Notes: generated by a model from the letters alone, not told the origin. Numbered from the stretch's first letter, positions 33,501 through 46,312 are shown. The stretch: DNA of 64,000 nucleotides from Raphanus sativus (GCF_000801105.2 NC_079517.1:7378001-7442000), one strand, 5' to 3'. Numbers and translations are program-made.

Positions 33501-34045
33501 GTTGTGACCAAAGCCGAAAAAGAGACATAACTATAACATAAGCTTCTGTCTGTTTTTTATTCTGATCCTTTAACTTATAGATATTTCTGCTTAAACCCTT
33601 AAATCGACAGTAATAATCTAAATAGGTCTAACTGGATCAAACAAAATAGGTACATGTAAATTTGCAGATCTAAATGAATACTCCTGATAAACTAATATTT
33701 AAATATGTTTAAACATGGTATACATTAAAAACAGTTTATACCAAGAGAGTACCATTCTACTTACGTGGCGAAATGAATCTTTGTATATATATCAAACCCG
33801 TCCATGGAAACAAAAATTCAGACCCTTAAATATCAAGATCACTCGTAGTTCTTTTAAAAACTTAAAACAACAACACATTAAGAAGAACATGACAATTATC
33901 TAAGTATATATTAAAGAAAAAAAAAAAACAATGACCGAAAAGTTTTACGGGAAAGGAGATGCGATACCCTGATGTTAACATTCTCTGCATATATTCTTCA
34001 AGCTTTATGCATTTTGTTTTTTTTTCAAAAAAGCTTCCGAAGTCT
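33501..34045. other. Intergenic spacer and GRIK2 3' flank
   Basis: AT-rich; no gene seen. The final part is the 3' UTR of the minus-strand kinase. Confidence 0.4.
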
Positions 34046-36149
34046 TTACCTAGGATCTGACATCCCATTAGCTTCTTCTTCTTCTTCTTCTTGTTCAATC
34101 TTTAAGGCAGAATTACGTCGTTTGCAGCAACAAATATACTCAGGGACATGCCCTTCTTCTTCCATGACCCATGGATGCTCCAACACATTCTTCAGTGTCA
34201 TTCTCTCACTCGGATCTGCAACAACAACAGGTGATGATATTCCACCATTATTAATCCACTCTCATTATTCAGGTTTTATTGTTAACTACACCAATAAGTA
34301 CTCACTCTTGCAAAGTAGACCCTCGATCAAATCTCTTAGAAGAGGATTCAATCCATCCGGGATGGTCAAAGGGTTGTTAACAATCTGTTTAAGTAAATAA
34401 AATAACCAATGTTTAGGGATCTATTCAAAAAAACATTCCTTGAGACTCAAGAAAAAGCATTGGTCAGAGGCAAAAAAAAAAAAGAAACCTTACCTTGTCG
34501 TAGGTGTCCTGAAGAGTATCAGCAAGAAACGGGTATTGTCCCAATATCATATGATACAAAGTAACTCCCACTGCCCATGTATCCGCAGCTCTCCCACTAT
34601 ACGTTATACCTGACACTGATTCCAGAATCCAAGTACAAAAAAATATTCGCTTATTCTCTCTAATACACTAACGAGCCTAGGACCAAGTTTAAAGAGATTA
34701 GTTAAAAAAAAAAGCTGACCTAAACAACATTCTGGAGCAGTGAAGACTGGCGTCCCAGGAGATCGACGCAGTTGATCATCATCATCCTGTAACAACAACA
34801 ACCCATTGGATGGTTACTTACTTACACCACAAGATACGTATCTAAATACTAATGAAGATAAATGACTACCTTGAATACTTGGCTGACACTGAAATCTCCT
34901 ATCTTCACTGTACCGCTACTAGTAACCAGCAGATTGTCGGGTTTAATGTCCCCGTGTATTACATTCTGTGTACATAGAAATAGTATCAAAAGAGTATTTT
35001 ACGTGATTAAACCATGAATCTAGAGAAAGAAGTGATAAAGAAAAAGAAGGATCATACATGAGCATGAAGGTACATCAGGCCAGCAACTATATCTCGCAAG
35101 TACTTTCTAGCAGTTTTCTCACCGAGAGCACCAGGCGGTCCAGAACCGTCATATACCCATTTTCCATCAATGTATTCGAGAACTGGATGAAACCAAAAAG
35201 ACAAAACACTATGAGATAAAGAGGCTCTTTCCACAAAGAAAACAGAAAAGAGAAGAGGAAGATGAGAGTACCCATGTAAAAATGATCAGTTTCCGGATCA
35301 TCTATCACCTCAATGAGATTAACAATGTTAGGATGCTCCAAAATTTTCATAATCATAACCTGAAAGCGAATACATAAAAAAAAAGGAGCGTAAACACAAC
35401 TTCTCTCATATGAAACCAAATGGAACTGCATACCTCACGAAGAACATCACTCATAGCAGTCTCTGAAGGTGCAACCCTTAGCCTTACTAAATGCGACTTG
35501 TGAAACGCCTAGAACCCCAAAAGTATTAAACCCAAAATATGTCAGGAGGTCTTTAAACCCTATTAAGTGATCAACTAAGCAAATTAAACTTACTTTGATA
35601 GCATAATGCTGGCCATCTACGGTGCTTCGATATAAAACCTGAGTTGCCAAAAGAAAAAAGATTAACATTGCTAGCTGCTTTTGGAGGATAACACTTCAAA
35701 ACGATGAGTTTCATACTTACCACTTTACCATAGCTACCAGATCCAATTTTACACACGCGAACATACTCATTGATCATCTTGTTACCATCTTCATCCTAAA
35801 AAAAAATCAAACAAGAAAGATAAACGCGTACACTTGGAATATGAGAGAGCTAGAGAGGAGCAAGAGAAGTGACATTTACCTCTCCACGAATAAGTTGATT
35901 AGTTTCTTTAACAGGAACTTGCCTGCAGATCAATCCATTATCTAGTCTATATTTCAAAATTTCCTCAGAACGTTGAGAGCGGCTCTTCTGCTCAACTTCT
36001 TCGTCATCTTCCTCATCTTCTCCTCTCACGATGCTAGTTACATCGCTATCACACGAGTATGAATATGCATCATCATCATCATCACCGTAGGGCTCTGGAG
36101 GTTGTCGGGTTCTAGTAGAAGAAGTACCAAAGCATCCAAAGCAACCCAT
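34046..36149 (-). CDS. GRIK2: SnRK1-activating kinase (GRIK2/SnAK1)
   Basis: An upstream kinase that phosphorylates the T-loop of SnRK1, the plant energy sensor. Eleven exons: 36149-35880, 35795-35721, 35638-35594, 35508-35434, 35359-35272, 35182-35058, 34965-34870, 34786-34720, 34609-34494, 34384-34306, 34215-34046; sum 401 aa (Arabidopsis protein just over 400). The N-terminus MGCFGCFG is followed by an acidic stretch (DDDDD, EDEEDDEE). Kinase features: P-loop IGSGSYGKV (107-115), Lys130 in YAIK, catalytic loop HGDIKPDN (230-237), metal site DFS (250-252, in place of DFG) and P+1 region SPGTPVFTAPE (267-277). The C-terminus is KRRNSALKIEQ plus an acidic tail. HGD instead of HRD marks a non-RD kinase. 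Fits At5g60550. Confidence 0.96.
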
Positions 36150-37140
36150 GGTACGGGCAAACAAAAAATTATCACGAAACATGATCCAACTAACTCCTCC
36201 CCCAAGATAAAACAGATATGTGTTCTTCAAAGTAATGATTAAAAAATAGAAAGTTGCTGAATATTAATAGAAGAACCTGTACAAAAGAAAAGGTGACATT
36301 AAAGTTGTTAACATAATGACAACTTAAACATCCAAATAACCACACAAAAAAATCATCTTACCCCAGAAGAGATGAAAAAGGGGTTTAGATGGAGTTTTAG
36401 CTATTCCAAAGGATGCCACTCAGCGAGATGAACAGAAGAACTTGAGAGATCATAACCACTGCATTCGAAACGCGACATGTGTGATGAAACTGCAACCTTA
36501 TGGAGAAAAGTTTTGTGGTTTTTTTTTTAATCTCCTTCTTCAGGTTGAGGAGAAGCAACAACAACTCGTTGACTGCATATGCATAGCCAGAGTTATTAAG
36601 AGCTACAGAACTTTCACCAATAAAGTCAAGATGTGAAATAAAGGCTTCTGCTGCAGAAAAAAAAAAGGTCAAAATTTAACATGTTTACCAAAAAAAAAAA
36701 AGGTCAATCAATATATATCTCATAACAACCAATACGACGGCTCGTTTTACAAAAATTTAATAGACTTTTTGTTTGATTAGTCAGTAAAACACAAATCGAA
36801 ATCCATTTAACACCATAAAACATGATTCATCAAACGAAGAAAGGTGTAAAGTTTTTTTCAATTCAAGCAATCAAAAAATCAACTGTAAATCGAATAATGC
36901 AAAGATTCTATAACAAACCCAGAATCTTCCTAAAGAAAACCCTAATTTGGGGATCGAATGGAGCAGAAGAAAAAAAAAAACTTAAGAATCCGTGAAGCAG
37001 ATAACGAAGGAGATTGAGAGTATTGGGAGATAAATATTGAATCTTACATTCAAACTGGTTTTGGGAATTTTCGATCGGAGAAGAAGAGAATGAGCGTCGT
37101 GCGTGCGTGCGTGAGATTAGTTCCGACCAACAAATATGAA
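36150..37140 (-). promoter_or_regulatory. GRIK2 leader and promoter
   Basis: Upstream of the kinase ATG, with GA-rich sequence near 37140-37155 and probable leader introns that I cannot delimit. A micro-insertion lies at 36657-36707. No separate gene is supported. Confidence 0.4.
36657..36707 (+). repeat. Micro-insertion with 16-bp duplication
   Basis: A10GGTCAA at 36657-36672 recurs at about 36692-36707. The insert ends CATGTTTACC before the A-run. Because the target itself has an A-run, the exact insert edge is uncertain. Confidence 0.5.
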
Positions 37141-38490
37141 ATATAGAGAGAGATTTGAAAGCCTTTGGACCGATATTCTCTCTCTTCTCCCCTTTCTGTT
37201 CTGTCTTTTTATTTTCCTTTTTTGGGTTTATTTATTTTCTCATTAATTTTTTAGAAAAAGGAGTTTTATATTTAAACTTTACCAGCTAATTGTGACAAAT
37301 ACTTTAAACACACAAAAGTTTATTTTGTCCTAAAAATAAAAAAGTATCACCTGCTACCTACCTACCTGGAGTAGTTTTTTTGAGAATGCAATGATCCAGC
37401 AAACTATACAAAACTTATTTATTTTTTTCTTTTTGCTTATTACAACCAAAGCACTAGTCCCACCGGTATCTTGCTTTATGTGTAAAGAGATTTGTAATAT
37501 CTTCTTAACGGAAAAAAAATAACTAAATCTTTTATATAATATATATATGTGCTTCACTAATGTTTTTGTGTTTGTTTTTTCAACATTAATATAATAATTC
37601 TATTAAAAATTTGATGATCTTTATTAGTAAGGGTATATCTCACACTCACAAGTGAATTCAGTAGTTGAAGTTGTTATATATCTCTATTTTTTTATTTGTA
37701 TTCAATTTCTGATGTAAAATATTTAATATGCGTCTGAAATAGAATAGTTGAACGTTTAAAAACGGAGTTAGAATGCTAATACTTCAGATTTGATTTATTT
37801 ATTACGTTCCTAAGCACCTATACAACAAATATATGATCCTGTTTTTCGAACCCATTTATATATCCGGGGTAAAAATCTATCTATAGACTGCACTTACAAT
37901 TGAAAATTAGTATAAACTCTACTATAAATTTGGAATACTCCAAATTACCACACACACACATATATAACAAAAATTAGTGTGTTTTGGTCTTATTCACACT
38001 AAATTAATGATTTATTTATATATATAAATTAACACATATATATATATATATATATTTATAAATGAAGTAAAATAATTTATTTATAAGTTTTTCACATATA
38101 TAACAAAATTCACTATAAAAAAATCACCATCCTACATTTTTTGGTTAAAAGAAAGAGATGTTTTTTTCTAAATATATAGGAAATCACGTTTTAAAAGCTT
38201 TTTAAGCTTAAGAATTTTGTTAACCTAATTTTTTTTTTAAAACTTGTGCTTTTTTGTACGAATAAAAAAAGGGATTTGTTTACATTCTAAATATATTTTC
38301 TGGGAGAAAATTAAAATCGTGGGCGGCGAAAGAAACACAAAACAGATGTGGCAAAGAAATTGTCGCCACACAACAAAAGCATTTGCCTTTGTCTGACTGA
38401 GTCCATACACCCAAGCTCTTCTCTATCTAGTGGTGTTTATTATCTGACACTCTCTCTCTGTCTCTCTCGATCCCTCATCAAGCCGCCGCA
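37141..38490. other. Divergent spacer between GRIK2 and PDX2
   Basis: AT-rich, with a (TA)n tract at about 38035-38055. The last 100 bp are the PDX2 leader, with a CT run at 38448-38468. No gene. Confidence 0.5.
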
Positions 38491-40189
38491 ATGACCGTGG
38501 GAGTTTTAGCTTTGCAGGGCTCCTTCAATGAGCACATCGCGGCTCTGCGTCGGCTAGGCGTCCAAGGAATCGAGATTAGGAAGGCGGAGCAGCTTCTCAC
38601 CGTCTCATCCCTCATAATCCCTGGCGGCGAGAGCACCACCATGGCCAAACTCGCCGAGTACCATAACCTGGTCCTCTCTCTCTCTCTCTCTCTCTCTTTA
38701 GAATCTCTGTGTGTTTTTTTTGTAGTAATCCAATTGTTTGGGAATGAAATTTATTGTTTTTATTACTAGGACCTACTTTGGTGAATCTTAGCAAAGGTTT
38801 CTCTTTTATGTATCTGAATAAACGAATCTGGCGTTTATCACTAATCAGGCAATTTAGAATTTTAGGATTTTGTCTTAACGAAAAGTTATTTTGTTCCAAA
38901 GTTCTGATCTTTTTGGAGAAATGATTTCTGTATTTAGTTAGGAAACTTTGTGGTTTGATCGTCTCTAACTCTCCTAGAGAGTATCTCAGTTAGTCTTCTC
39001 CAAAAAGATTGGCTTTGAGATTGAAAAAGGAGGACTTTTTGATATGCAAGTAGTACATAAGGTGATGTGTCAATTTGTGTTTTTTTTTTTCTCTGTGACA
39101 CTTAATGGCTTAGTCGATGAAACGAATCTGAAAGGAGTTAGTCATGTGGACAAATAGTTATGCAAGACGACTCTTATGTGTTTTAGTTTTTCTTTCCTTT
39201 CGATTCTTTGAAGTTTCCGGCTCTACGTGAGTTTGTAAAAACGGGGAAACCTGTTTGGGGGACATGCGCTGGTCTTATCTTCTTGGCAGACAGAGCCGTT
39301 GGTGAGAGTACTTACTTGACTCATCTTCCCATCACAACTTGTGTTGCCACATTATTTAAAACAAAAAACAAAAAAAAACAAAATAACGAGAAAAATGTTG
39401 TAAATAATTCCAGGTCAGAAAGAGGGAGGTCAAGAACTAGTTGGTGGTCTTGATTGCACCGTGCATAGGAACTTCTTTGGCAGCCAGGTAAAATAAAACG
39501 TTCTTCAACAATAAAAGGGTGTGGCAAAAAGCTTGATTATCAACGTTTTCTTTTAATGTGTAGATTCAAAGTTTTGAAGCTGATATCTCAGTACCTCTAC
39601 TAACATCTAAAGAAGGTGGGCCGGAGACATACCGAGGAGTCTTCATACGTGCTCCAGCTGTTCTCGACGTTGGCCCTGATGTCCAAGTCTTGGCGCATTA
39701 TCCCGTCCCATCGAACAAGGTCTTGTATTCAAGCTCCACCGTCCAAATCCAAGAGGTTTTGCTTAGTTTTGCAACCCATGCTCATGAAAACGACTGCGTG
39801 AGGACATGTATGAATCTCGTCTTTTTGTGTCTTTTCAGGAAGATGCTGTTCCAGAGACGAACGTCATTGTTGCTGTGAAGCAAAGAAACTTGTTAGCGAC
39901 TGCGTTTCACCCCGAGTTAACCGCAGACACGCGATGGTAATATTACTTTTTAACTCTTTTCCCTGTCTTTTAATTTCCTGGCCTTGGTTGGTTATTATGA
40001 TCTGGTATGCTTTGATTTTTACTCTTGTATGGTCAAAATATTCTTTTTCACAGGCACAGTTATTTCATGAAGATGGGGAAAGAGGTCGAAGAAGGAGCTT
40101 CTTCAAGCAGTAGTGGAACGATTGTTTCTGTTGGAGAAACCAGCGTTGGTACCGAGCAAGCTAAGCCTGATATTCCTATATATCAGTAA
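38491..40189 (+). CDS. PDX2: Glutaminase subunit of pyridoxal 5'-phosphate synthase (PDX2)
   Basis: PDX2 hydrolyses glutamine and passes ammonia to the PDX1 subunit, which makes pyridoxal 5'-phosphate (cytosolic vitamin B6 synthesis). Six exons: 38491-38670, 39214-39301, 39414-39487, 39564-39755, 39839-39936, 40054-40189; 255 aa, the Arabidopsis length. A class I (triad) glutamine amidotransferase of the SNO/PdxT family: PGGEST (44-49), nucleophile Cys78 in WGTCAGL, and His202/Glu204 in AFHPELT. Ends in a Ser-rich tail then KPDIPIYQ. Intron 1 begins with a GT-(CT)n run. It is the only PDX2 in the window and is intact. Fits At5g60540. Confidence 0.97.
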
Positions 40190-41202
40190 CTAACATTAGA
40201 GAGAAGAGACTCATCACTTCTCTTGAAATAAAAGAAAAAAAAAACTATAGAAAAGTGTCAGATTCTTTTTGATGTTTTGTGGAAAGAAAATGTCAATCTA
40301 GTTTGCATTTGAGCACACAAGAAAAATTCACAGTACTTTGTTTTCTTGACACAACTTTGTATACCGTTGAATCAAACCTGCTTCTTTGGCTCATGGTTCA
40401 GTTTTGTTTGTGCCTTTTGAATTGATACTGGTTGTTTGGCCAAGAATAAGGACAGAATAGAACAAGACTTGACAAGTATAAAATTCGGTTTAAGTTTTGG
40501 TACAAGAATACAGATGCTAAACTGGTTCGTAATAAACCAGTCAACTGTTTTGGCGTGTTTGACTTTACTTTGGTGTCTCGTAATGGTGCGAGCCTGTAGT
40601 GTAGTGGGCGGCTTGTGGACCAATGAAAAGTCAAGAAAGTTTCTTGGAATACACACATTTACAGACATGTGGGGAGGGCTTTCTTCGTCATTTAAGGCAT
40701 CCTCACGTTCTAGCTTTAGCTCGTTTCTTGGACAGAAAGGCATCAAGACACAGCCAATTAGATTCCTTTCATATATAGAATCCTATACTATACACAGTGA
40801 TTTCATAAATATTAGCAAGAAACTTTTAATTAAAAAAACAGGGAAAATGTTGAATTTTAACAAATATCTTGAAGTAACATATACAAATGAATTTCTGATA
40901 GTTACGGAGATTATTATAGTGGTTCGATTAATAAATTTTATCAGGAAAATGAAGTAATTTTAAAATAACGTTTTGATCATGAAGCTTAAGGAAATGGGTA
41001 AAGAACAGTGTGAACATATAATTACGTAAGTTTTTGATAAAATTAAATTAATCATCTAGCTTTATAGTTTTGATGTTGAAGCTTCAACAAGTAGGCTTTT
41101 TGACTTGGGACGAACTCAAAGAGTCGGCTTCTTTCTTAAGATGAAGCAAAGGATATTATCAGATGAGGTTTTAAATTAGTCAACTCAATTCTTTCTTCAC
41201 TC
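40190..41202. other. PDX2 3' flank and root-cap gene promoter
   Basis: No supported gene. A 173-codon plus-strand frame (40436-40957) overlaps two antisense frames and has no recognisable domain or codon signature. The right part is the promoter of the next gene. Confidence 0.5.
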
Positions 41203-41209
41203 TATAAAA
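41203..41209 (+). promoter_or_regulatory. TATA box of root-cap/LEA-like gene 1
   Basis: TATAAAA in CTCTATAAAACCCC, about 115 bp before the ATG. Confidence 0.65.
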
Positions 41210-41319
41210 CCCCTCCTTCTGCAACAACATTCCACCACAAAACAAAAATTAATCATCCTTTTAAACTAAAGAAGAAGCTAAAGAAGAAGAAGCCAAAGAA
41301 GAAGTCTTGAACTTGAGAG

Positions 41320-42702
41320 ATGGAGCACAGAAAGTCATATGTGCTCGTCGCTCTCTTCGCATTGCTTCTCTTGACCGAAGTTGTCATTGCTGCGAGTGAT
41401 GGCGGCAAAGGCAACGGTAATAACGGCAAGGGGCAAGTAGACAAGGGTAATGGAGGATATGATGATGGTAAAGGCAAAGGTAATGGTAATGGTAATGGTA
41501 ATGGTAACGGTCCAAAGGACAAGGACAAGAAGGATAAAGAAAAGAAGGAAAAGGAGAAGAAGGACAAGGAAGAAAAGGCAAAGAAGGACAAGGAGAAAAA
41601 GGAGAAAGAGAAGAAGGAAAAAGAGAGGAAAGAGAAAGAGAAAAGGGACAAGGAGCAGAGTGAAGCGGCTGCAAGATACAGGATGCTTTCACCGTTGCCC
41701 ACAGGACAAGAGCAGGCCATGTGCCAGGGTCAGGGTGCATGTTATTACAAGACTCTTGCTTGTCCTGGTGAATGTCCCAAGAGGAAGCCCGCCAAGAACA
41801 GAAACACCAAAGCTTGTTTCATTGACTGCACCAGCAAATGCGAAGCTACATGCAAATGTAAGTACATTCTATTTCAGTTGGTCTCCTTCAACTTGTGTTA
41901 CAAGTAAAAGGTTAACTTATATACCAAATAAATTCTTTTTTTTCTTTTTTTACTAATAATTAAATTCTTTCTTACAGGGAGGAAACCGAACTGCAACGGC
42001 TACGGTTCTCTATGCTATGACCCTAGATTTGTTGGAGGAGATGGTAGGATGTTCTATTTCCATGGATCCAAAGGAGGAAACTTTGCGATCGTTTCAGACA
42101 ATAACCTCCAGATCAACGCTCACTTCATTGGTACAAGACCCGTTGGAAGAACCAGAGACTTCACATGGGTGCAAGCCCTGAATGTCATGTTCGAAAACCA
42201 CAAGCTCGTGATCACAGCCAATAAAGTGACACAGTGGGATGAAAACTCTGACTCCTTTACCATCAGATACAACGAAGAGCTCATCACGCTACCAGAAGAT
42301 GAAGAATCCGAATGGAGGGCAAATTCGGGACAAAGAGAGATCGTAATCGAAAGAACCGACGAGAAAAACAGCGTGAGAGTACTTGTCTCTGGTCTTGTTC
42401 AGATGGACATCAAAGTGAGACCAATAGGGAAAGAAGAAGATAGAGTTCACAACTATCAGTTGCCTCAAGATGATGCTTTTGCGCATCTTGAGACTCAGTT
42501 CAAGTTCTTAGACCTAAGCGAGCTCGTTGAGGGTGTTTTGGGGAAAACCTACCGTCCTGATTACGTTAGCACGGCCAAGACTGGTGTTCCAATGCCTGTG
42601 ATGGGAGGAGAAGACAAATACCAGACGCCTTCTCTGTTCTCGCCTACTTGCAGACTCTGCAGGTTTAAGCTTCAAGAAGAACATCTCTCTGCTGATATCT
42701 AA
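41320..42702 (+). CDS. Root-cap / LEA-related secreted protein with long charged insert
   Basis: Two exons: 41320-41857 and 41978-42702; 420 aa. A signal peptide (MEHRKSYVLVALFALLLLTE, cut near AA-SDGG) leads into a Gly/Asn/Lys repeat (26-64, KGNGNGNGNG) and a Lys/Glu/Asp run (65-113, DKEKKEKEKK). The conserved root-cap domain starts near ARYRMLSPLPTGQ (118-130): a cysteine-rich part (GACYYKTLACPGECPKRKP, ACFIDCTSKCEATCK) and a beta-rich part with FTWVQALNVMFENHKL and RPIGKEEDRVHNYQLP. The family is called LEA-related or root cap in plants; its biochemical role is unknown, and secretion is inferred. Fits At5g60530. Its sister at 44053 lacks the charged insert. The other long frames here are shadows of the biased insert. 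Confidence 0.9.
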
Positions 42703-43945
42703 TGAGCAGAAGAAGAATAAGTATGGAAACTATACTATCTGTTTTATTTAAAAAATCGTATTTATCTGTTTTGTCTGAAACTATTCTATATTCATGAAAA
42801 ATTAATGTAATAAGAGCCAAGAATATAAATCTTTGGCTCGTTTATGATGTTTTTGAGGGTTTAAGAATTATAAGACGTTTCTTGCGCCGGAAACAAACCC
42901 TTGATTTCTTAATTTGCACCTGTTGCGTTGTTGTGTGTTTGAATATGAATATGTTTAAATAATAAGTATAATAAACTATATTGTGTGTATATTCATGCAT
43001 TTGAATATGACACTGTATTTCTTGGATCAAGTTTTTTTTGGATATTCTTCACTTTGGAAGCAAGTGTCTTTTTGGGTTTTGAGGAACAACTGGAGATGCT
43101 TAAAAGACACACTCTTTTCGCTAGAATTTATAAACCAAATACCAAAAATCATATTTAAATAATCAAATAAGTTAGTAATAATAAAAAGAAGCTTGCAATT
43201 TTCTAGGTATAGATTCATGTGATCCAAAGGAAATTAAATTATGTTATACATCACATGAATACATGACTTCAAATACCAATCTACTTATAAAATTATAATC
43301 AAATGCAATAATGTCAACCCCTCAATGATGATTTCTGCGCAACTACTCTTGGCATCATGAATAAATTGCATGTGTAGATCCGTCTTCAATGGCTCTCACT
43401 AGCTTCTCAGCCCCTTGATCTACGACTTGATAGTGTGGGAAAATATATATAAGTAATGGCGCGCAGATATAGTGAAAAAGATGAAATGCTTTATATTTTT
43501 ACATGACCACCGTAACATATTACTGTTTGTTTGTACACAGCTACTATACATCGACGTAAAAAGATGTAGTCGACGCATTTCAAGTTTAAACGTGTGTTTC
43601 TAAAGCGTTTCAGTGACTTGAAAATAAATCATATTACTTGTAGTTATCTGCTTACACAACATTTCACCAACAAATCTCATGATGAATACCATATTTGATA
43701 TAGCAAACCGTACGTCCTCATATAAACAAGGTCTAATAGATTCACACTTTGTAGTTACCAAACTTATCTTTAGTTATTTTTCTTCCTCGAGTAATTAAAT
43801 ATTCAGGTCAAGGTTTTGAATCAAGTAGTGGTTCTACCAAAGGATTTTAATAAACAAAAGTGGAAGCTGTTTCTTCATGTGGTTTGATCAAATCAGGACC
43901 GTTAGTTTAGCCGCTATCTGCTGCTTACTTTCAGCCTCTCTTCTC
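42703..43945. other. Spacer between the two root-cap genes
   Basis: 3' flank of gene 1 and promoter of gene 2. AT-rich, no gene seen. Confidence 0.5.
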
Positions 43946-43952
43946 TATAAGA
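43946..43952 (+). promoter_or_regulatory. TATA box of root-cap/LEA-like gene 2
   Basis: TATAAGA in TTCTCTATAAGAAC, 107 bp before the ATG. Confidence 0.5.
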
Positions 43953-44052
43953 ACACTCACTCCACTTCTCTGAAATCAAAATACACAAGTAAACCTAAAA
44001 ACAAATACTCTTTTCTTTTCTCAAGACGTTAGCATCTTGAAGAACAAGAAAT

Positions 44053-45134
44053 ATGTCACGGGTCCTAGTCATTTTAATCGTTCTTGTCTCTGTTTCCGCG
44101 GTTTCAGCAGCAAAGAAAGGTGCTTATGATGCAGCTTCAACGAACTACAATGTGCTGTCTCCACTTGGCTCGGGCCAAGAGCGAGTTCTATGCTTGGCGA
44201 GAGGATCCTGTAACCAGAAGATCCTCACTTGTCCCAAGGAATGTCCCCAAAGGAAACCTCAGATGAACAAGAAGGAAAAAGCCTGTTTCATTGATTGTAG
44301 CAGCAAATGCGAAGTCACCTGCAAATGTAAGTTACCAGAATGTATTTTATTTTGTAACTCTATGGATATGTGAGATCTCTGACTTGATTGGTTTTGTGTT
44401 GTTGAGCAGGGAGGATAGCAAACTGCAACGGTTATGGCTCTTTATGTTACGATCCAAGATTCGTAGGAGGAGATGGAGTGATGTTCTACTTCCACGGAAA
44501 CAAAGACGGGAACTTCGCTATTGTCTCTGACGAGAATCTTCAAATCAATGCACATTTTATCGGTACAAGACCTGCTGGTAGAACCAGAGACTTCACATGG
44601 GTTCAAGCCTTCTCAGTCATGTTCGATGCTCACAACCTAGTCATCGCGGCCAAGAAGGTTTCCTCTTGGGACGACTCTGTTGACTCTCTTGTTGTGAGAT
44701 GGAACGGGGAAGAAGTTGAAGTCCCGTCAGGAGGTGAAGCAGAGTGGAGAATCAATCTTGAAGAAAGAGAAGTTGTGGTTGAGAGAACTGATGTGAGGAA
44801 TAACGTGAGAGTCACGGTATCTGGTATTGTTCAGATGGATATTAAGGTTAGACCAATAGGTAAAGAGGAAGACAGAGTTCATAACTATCAGTTGCCTGAA
44901 GATGATGTTTTTGCTCATCTGGAGACTCAGTTTAAGTTCTTTAGCTTGAGTGATCTCGTTGAGGGAGTTTTGGGGAAAACATATAGGCCTGGATACGTTA
45001 GTCCGGTTAAGATTGGAGTCCCTATGCCAATGATGGGTGGAGAAGACAAGTATCAGACTCCTTCTCTGTTCTCACCTCTCTGTAATGTCTGCAGGTTCCA
45101 AGGCAAACCTGATCCCGGTGTGGCTAAGTACTAA
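44053..45134 (+). CDS. Root-cap / LEA-related secreted protein, short form
   Basis: Two exons: 44053-44326 and 44410-45134; 332 aa. Signal peptide MSRVLVILIVLVSVSAVSAA, then only a short linker (KKGAYDAASTNY) before the root-cap domain (NVLSPLGSGQERVLC..). It keeps the cysteine pattern of its neighbour and the blocks FTWVQAFSVMFDAHNL and RPIGKEEDRVHNYQLP. The intron splits the Trp codon after CK at the same place as in the gene at 41320, and exon 2 is the same length (725 bp), so the two are tandem paralogues. Fits At5g60520. A third, broken copy is at 46848-47776. Confidence 0.92.
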
Positions 45135-45496
45135 ATGTTCAAAGATCTGTTTGTTCTTTTTATTAATCGAAATGTGTTTACATTGTAGTGTTTAAGCATC
45201 GTTAAATGGAGATGTTCTGTGTCTTTTGGCTTTGATTTGGATTTAATACATAATAAGAATGATTTTCTTCTGTTTTCTTGTTCATATTTATAGTTTCTTG
45301 TGCCACAAGAAACATGTAACTCCAGCAGAGATGGTAAGAGTTCATGCTGCGGCTAGGGATCGGTGCTCTAACCTAATGAAACATTCGTCTTAATTCCTAG
45401 ATTTCTAAGAACTAGTATACATGGGTTTTATGCATCTGCTTAGTAAAAACAATTTATTTCTCAAGTCCGTTCCGCTAGGGTTTAACTTAAACCTAT

Positions 45497-46312
45497 TTAG
45501 TCGAGCTTTTGCTTCCTCTGCAAGTAATCGTGCATCCTCTGGAATTTAAGAATGGCCCAAACCAAATGCCAAAGACCTAACTCCGGCCAGAGAGCTGCCG
45601 TGGTATGAAGAAGGGACCTTGAACTCTGCCAAGTCATGAAATCACTCAGCCGATCGATTCCTCCTGATCTTATTACAAGATCCGGATCAGGAACAATTGA
45701 TGTATACATACACTCTTCAACATCACTCACCTCCAAAACCTGAGGACTATCCCCACCCTCACACTTCCTCACACAAGATTCTCTAATAGCCTGAACAATC
45801 TCGTGACTTGTACTGTACGCAACGATAACCACAACCACTAACCCCCTATTCTCCTCGGTAAGTTCCATCAGTCTCTGAGCTGCGGCTTTAAGACGCTCCT
45901 TTACCAGATTCAAATCACCAGCAAATATCACTTTCAAATCTTTTAGATTCCCGGAGATCGCTTGATCGATAGTGAGCTCGATTTTCTCCAGCATCAGATC
46001 CATCATACACTTGACTTCTTCAGGTTCTCTCTTGAAATTATCGATACCAAAGGCGTAGAGCGTGACGTACGGTACACCAATCTCTTGGCAGTACTGAAGA
46101 ACGTATGTTACTGACACGAAACCGGCTCTGTGTCCAGCGTCTAGGCCTTGAAGATTGTGTTTCTTGGCGAATCTGCGGTTTCCATCCATGATGAATGAGA
46201 TGTGATTAGGGATTGGACCGACGCATAGAACTTTAAATATGAATCTCCTCATTAGAGTTATGAAACCATTGAAGAGTTTAGAGAACTCACCTACTTCTTC
46301 TCGGGTATTCAT
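45497..46312 (-). CDS. Cis-prenyltransferase (dehydrodolichyl / undecaprenyl diphosphate synthase family), copy 1
   Basis: Intronless, 271 aa from ATG at 46312. The family chains isopentenyl diphosphate in cis onto an allylic primer; plant members make dolichols, polyprenols or short cis-prenyl diphosphates. Family marks: [16 protein letters not shown] (catalytic Asp43), GHRAGF (60-65), [11 protein letters not shown] (85-95) and the IPP-binding region [16 protein letters not shown] (208-224) followed by MTWQ. Then [19 protein letters not shown] near the end. A hydrophobic N-terminal stretch ([10 protein letters not shown]) may touch membranes, as in eukaryotic members. Fits At5g60510/At5g60500. 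Expressed divergently from the broken root-cap gene and convergently with 44053-45134. Product length cannot be told. Confidence 0.92.
   Translation of the reverse strand: MNTREEVGEFSKLFNGFITLMRRFIFKVLCVGPIPNHISFIMDGNRRFAKKHNLQGLDAGHRAGFVSVTYVLQYCQEIGVPYVTLYAFGIDNFKREPEEVKCMMDLMLEKIELTIDQAISGNLKDLKVIFAGDLNLVKERLKAAAQRLMELTEENRGLVVVVIVAYSTSHEIVQAIRESCVRKCEGGDSPQVLEVSDVEECMYTSIVPDPDLVIRSGGIDRLSDFMTWQSSRSLLHTTAALWPELGLWHLVWAILKFQRMHDYLQRKQKLD

Noticed and set aside
40436..40957. 173-codon frame between PDX2 and the root-cap gene
   Set aside because: It overlaps two long antisense frames, has no domain, and its second half is AT-rich spacer-like. No promoter or splice support.
41384..41956. Long frames in other phases of the root-cap gene (118-168 codons)
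   Set aside because: They arise from the purine-biased low-complexity insert; the true frame has a signal peptide and the conserved domain.
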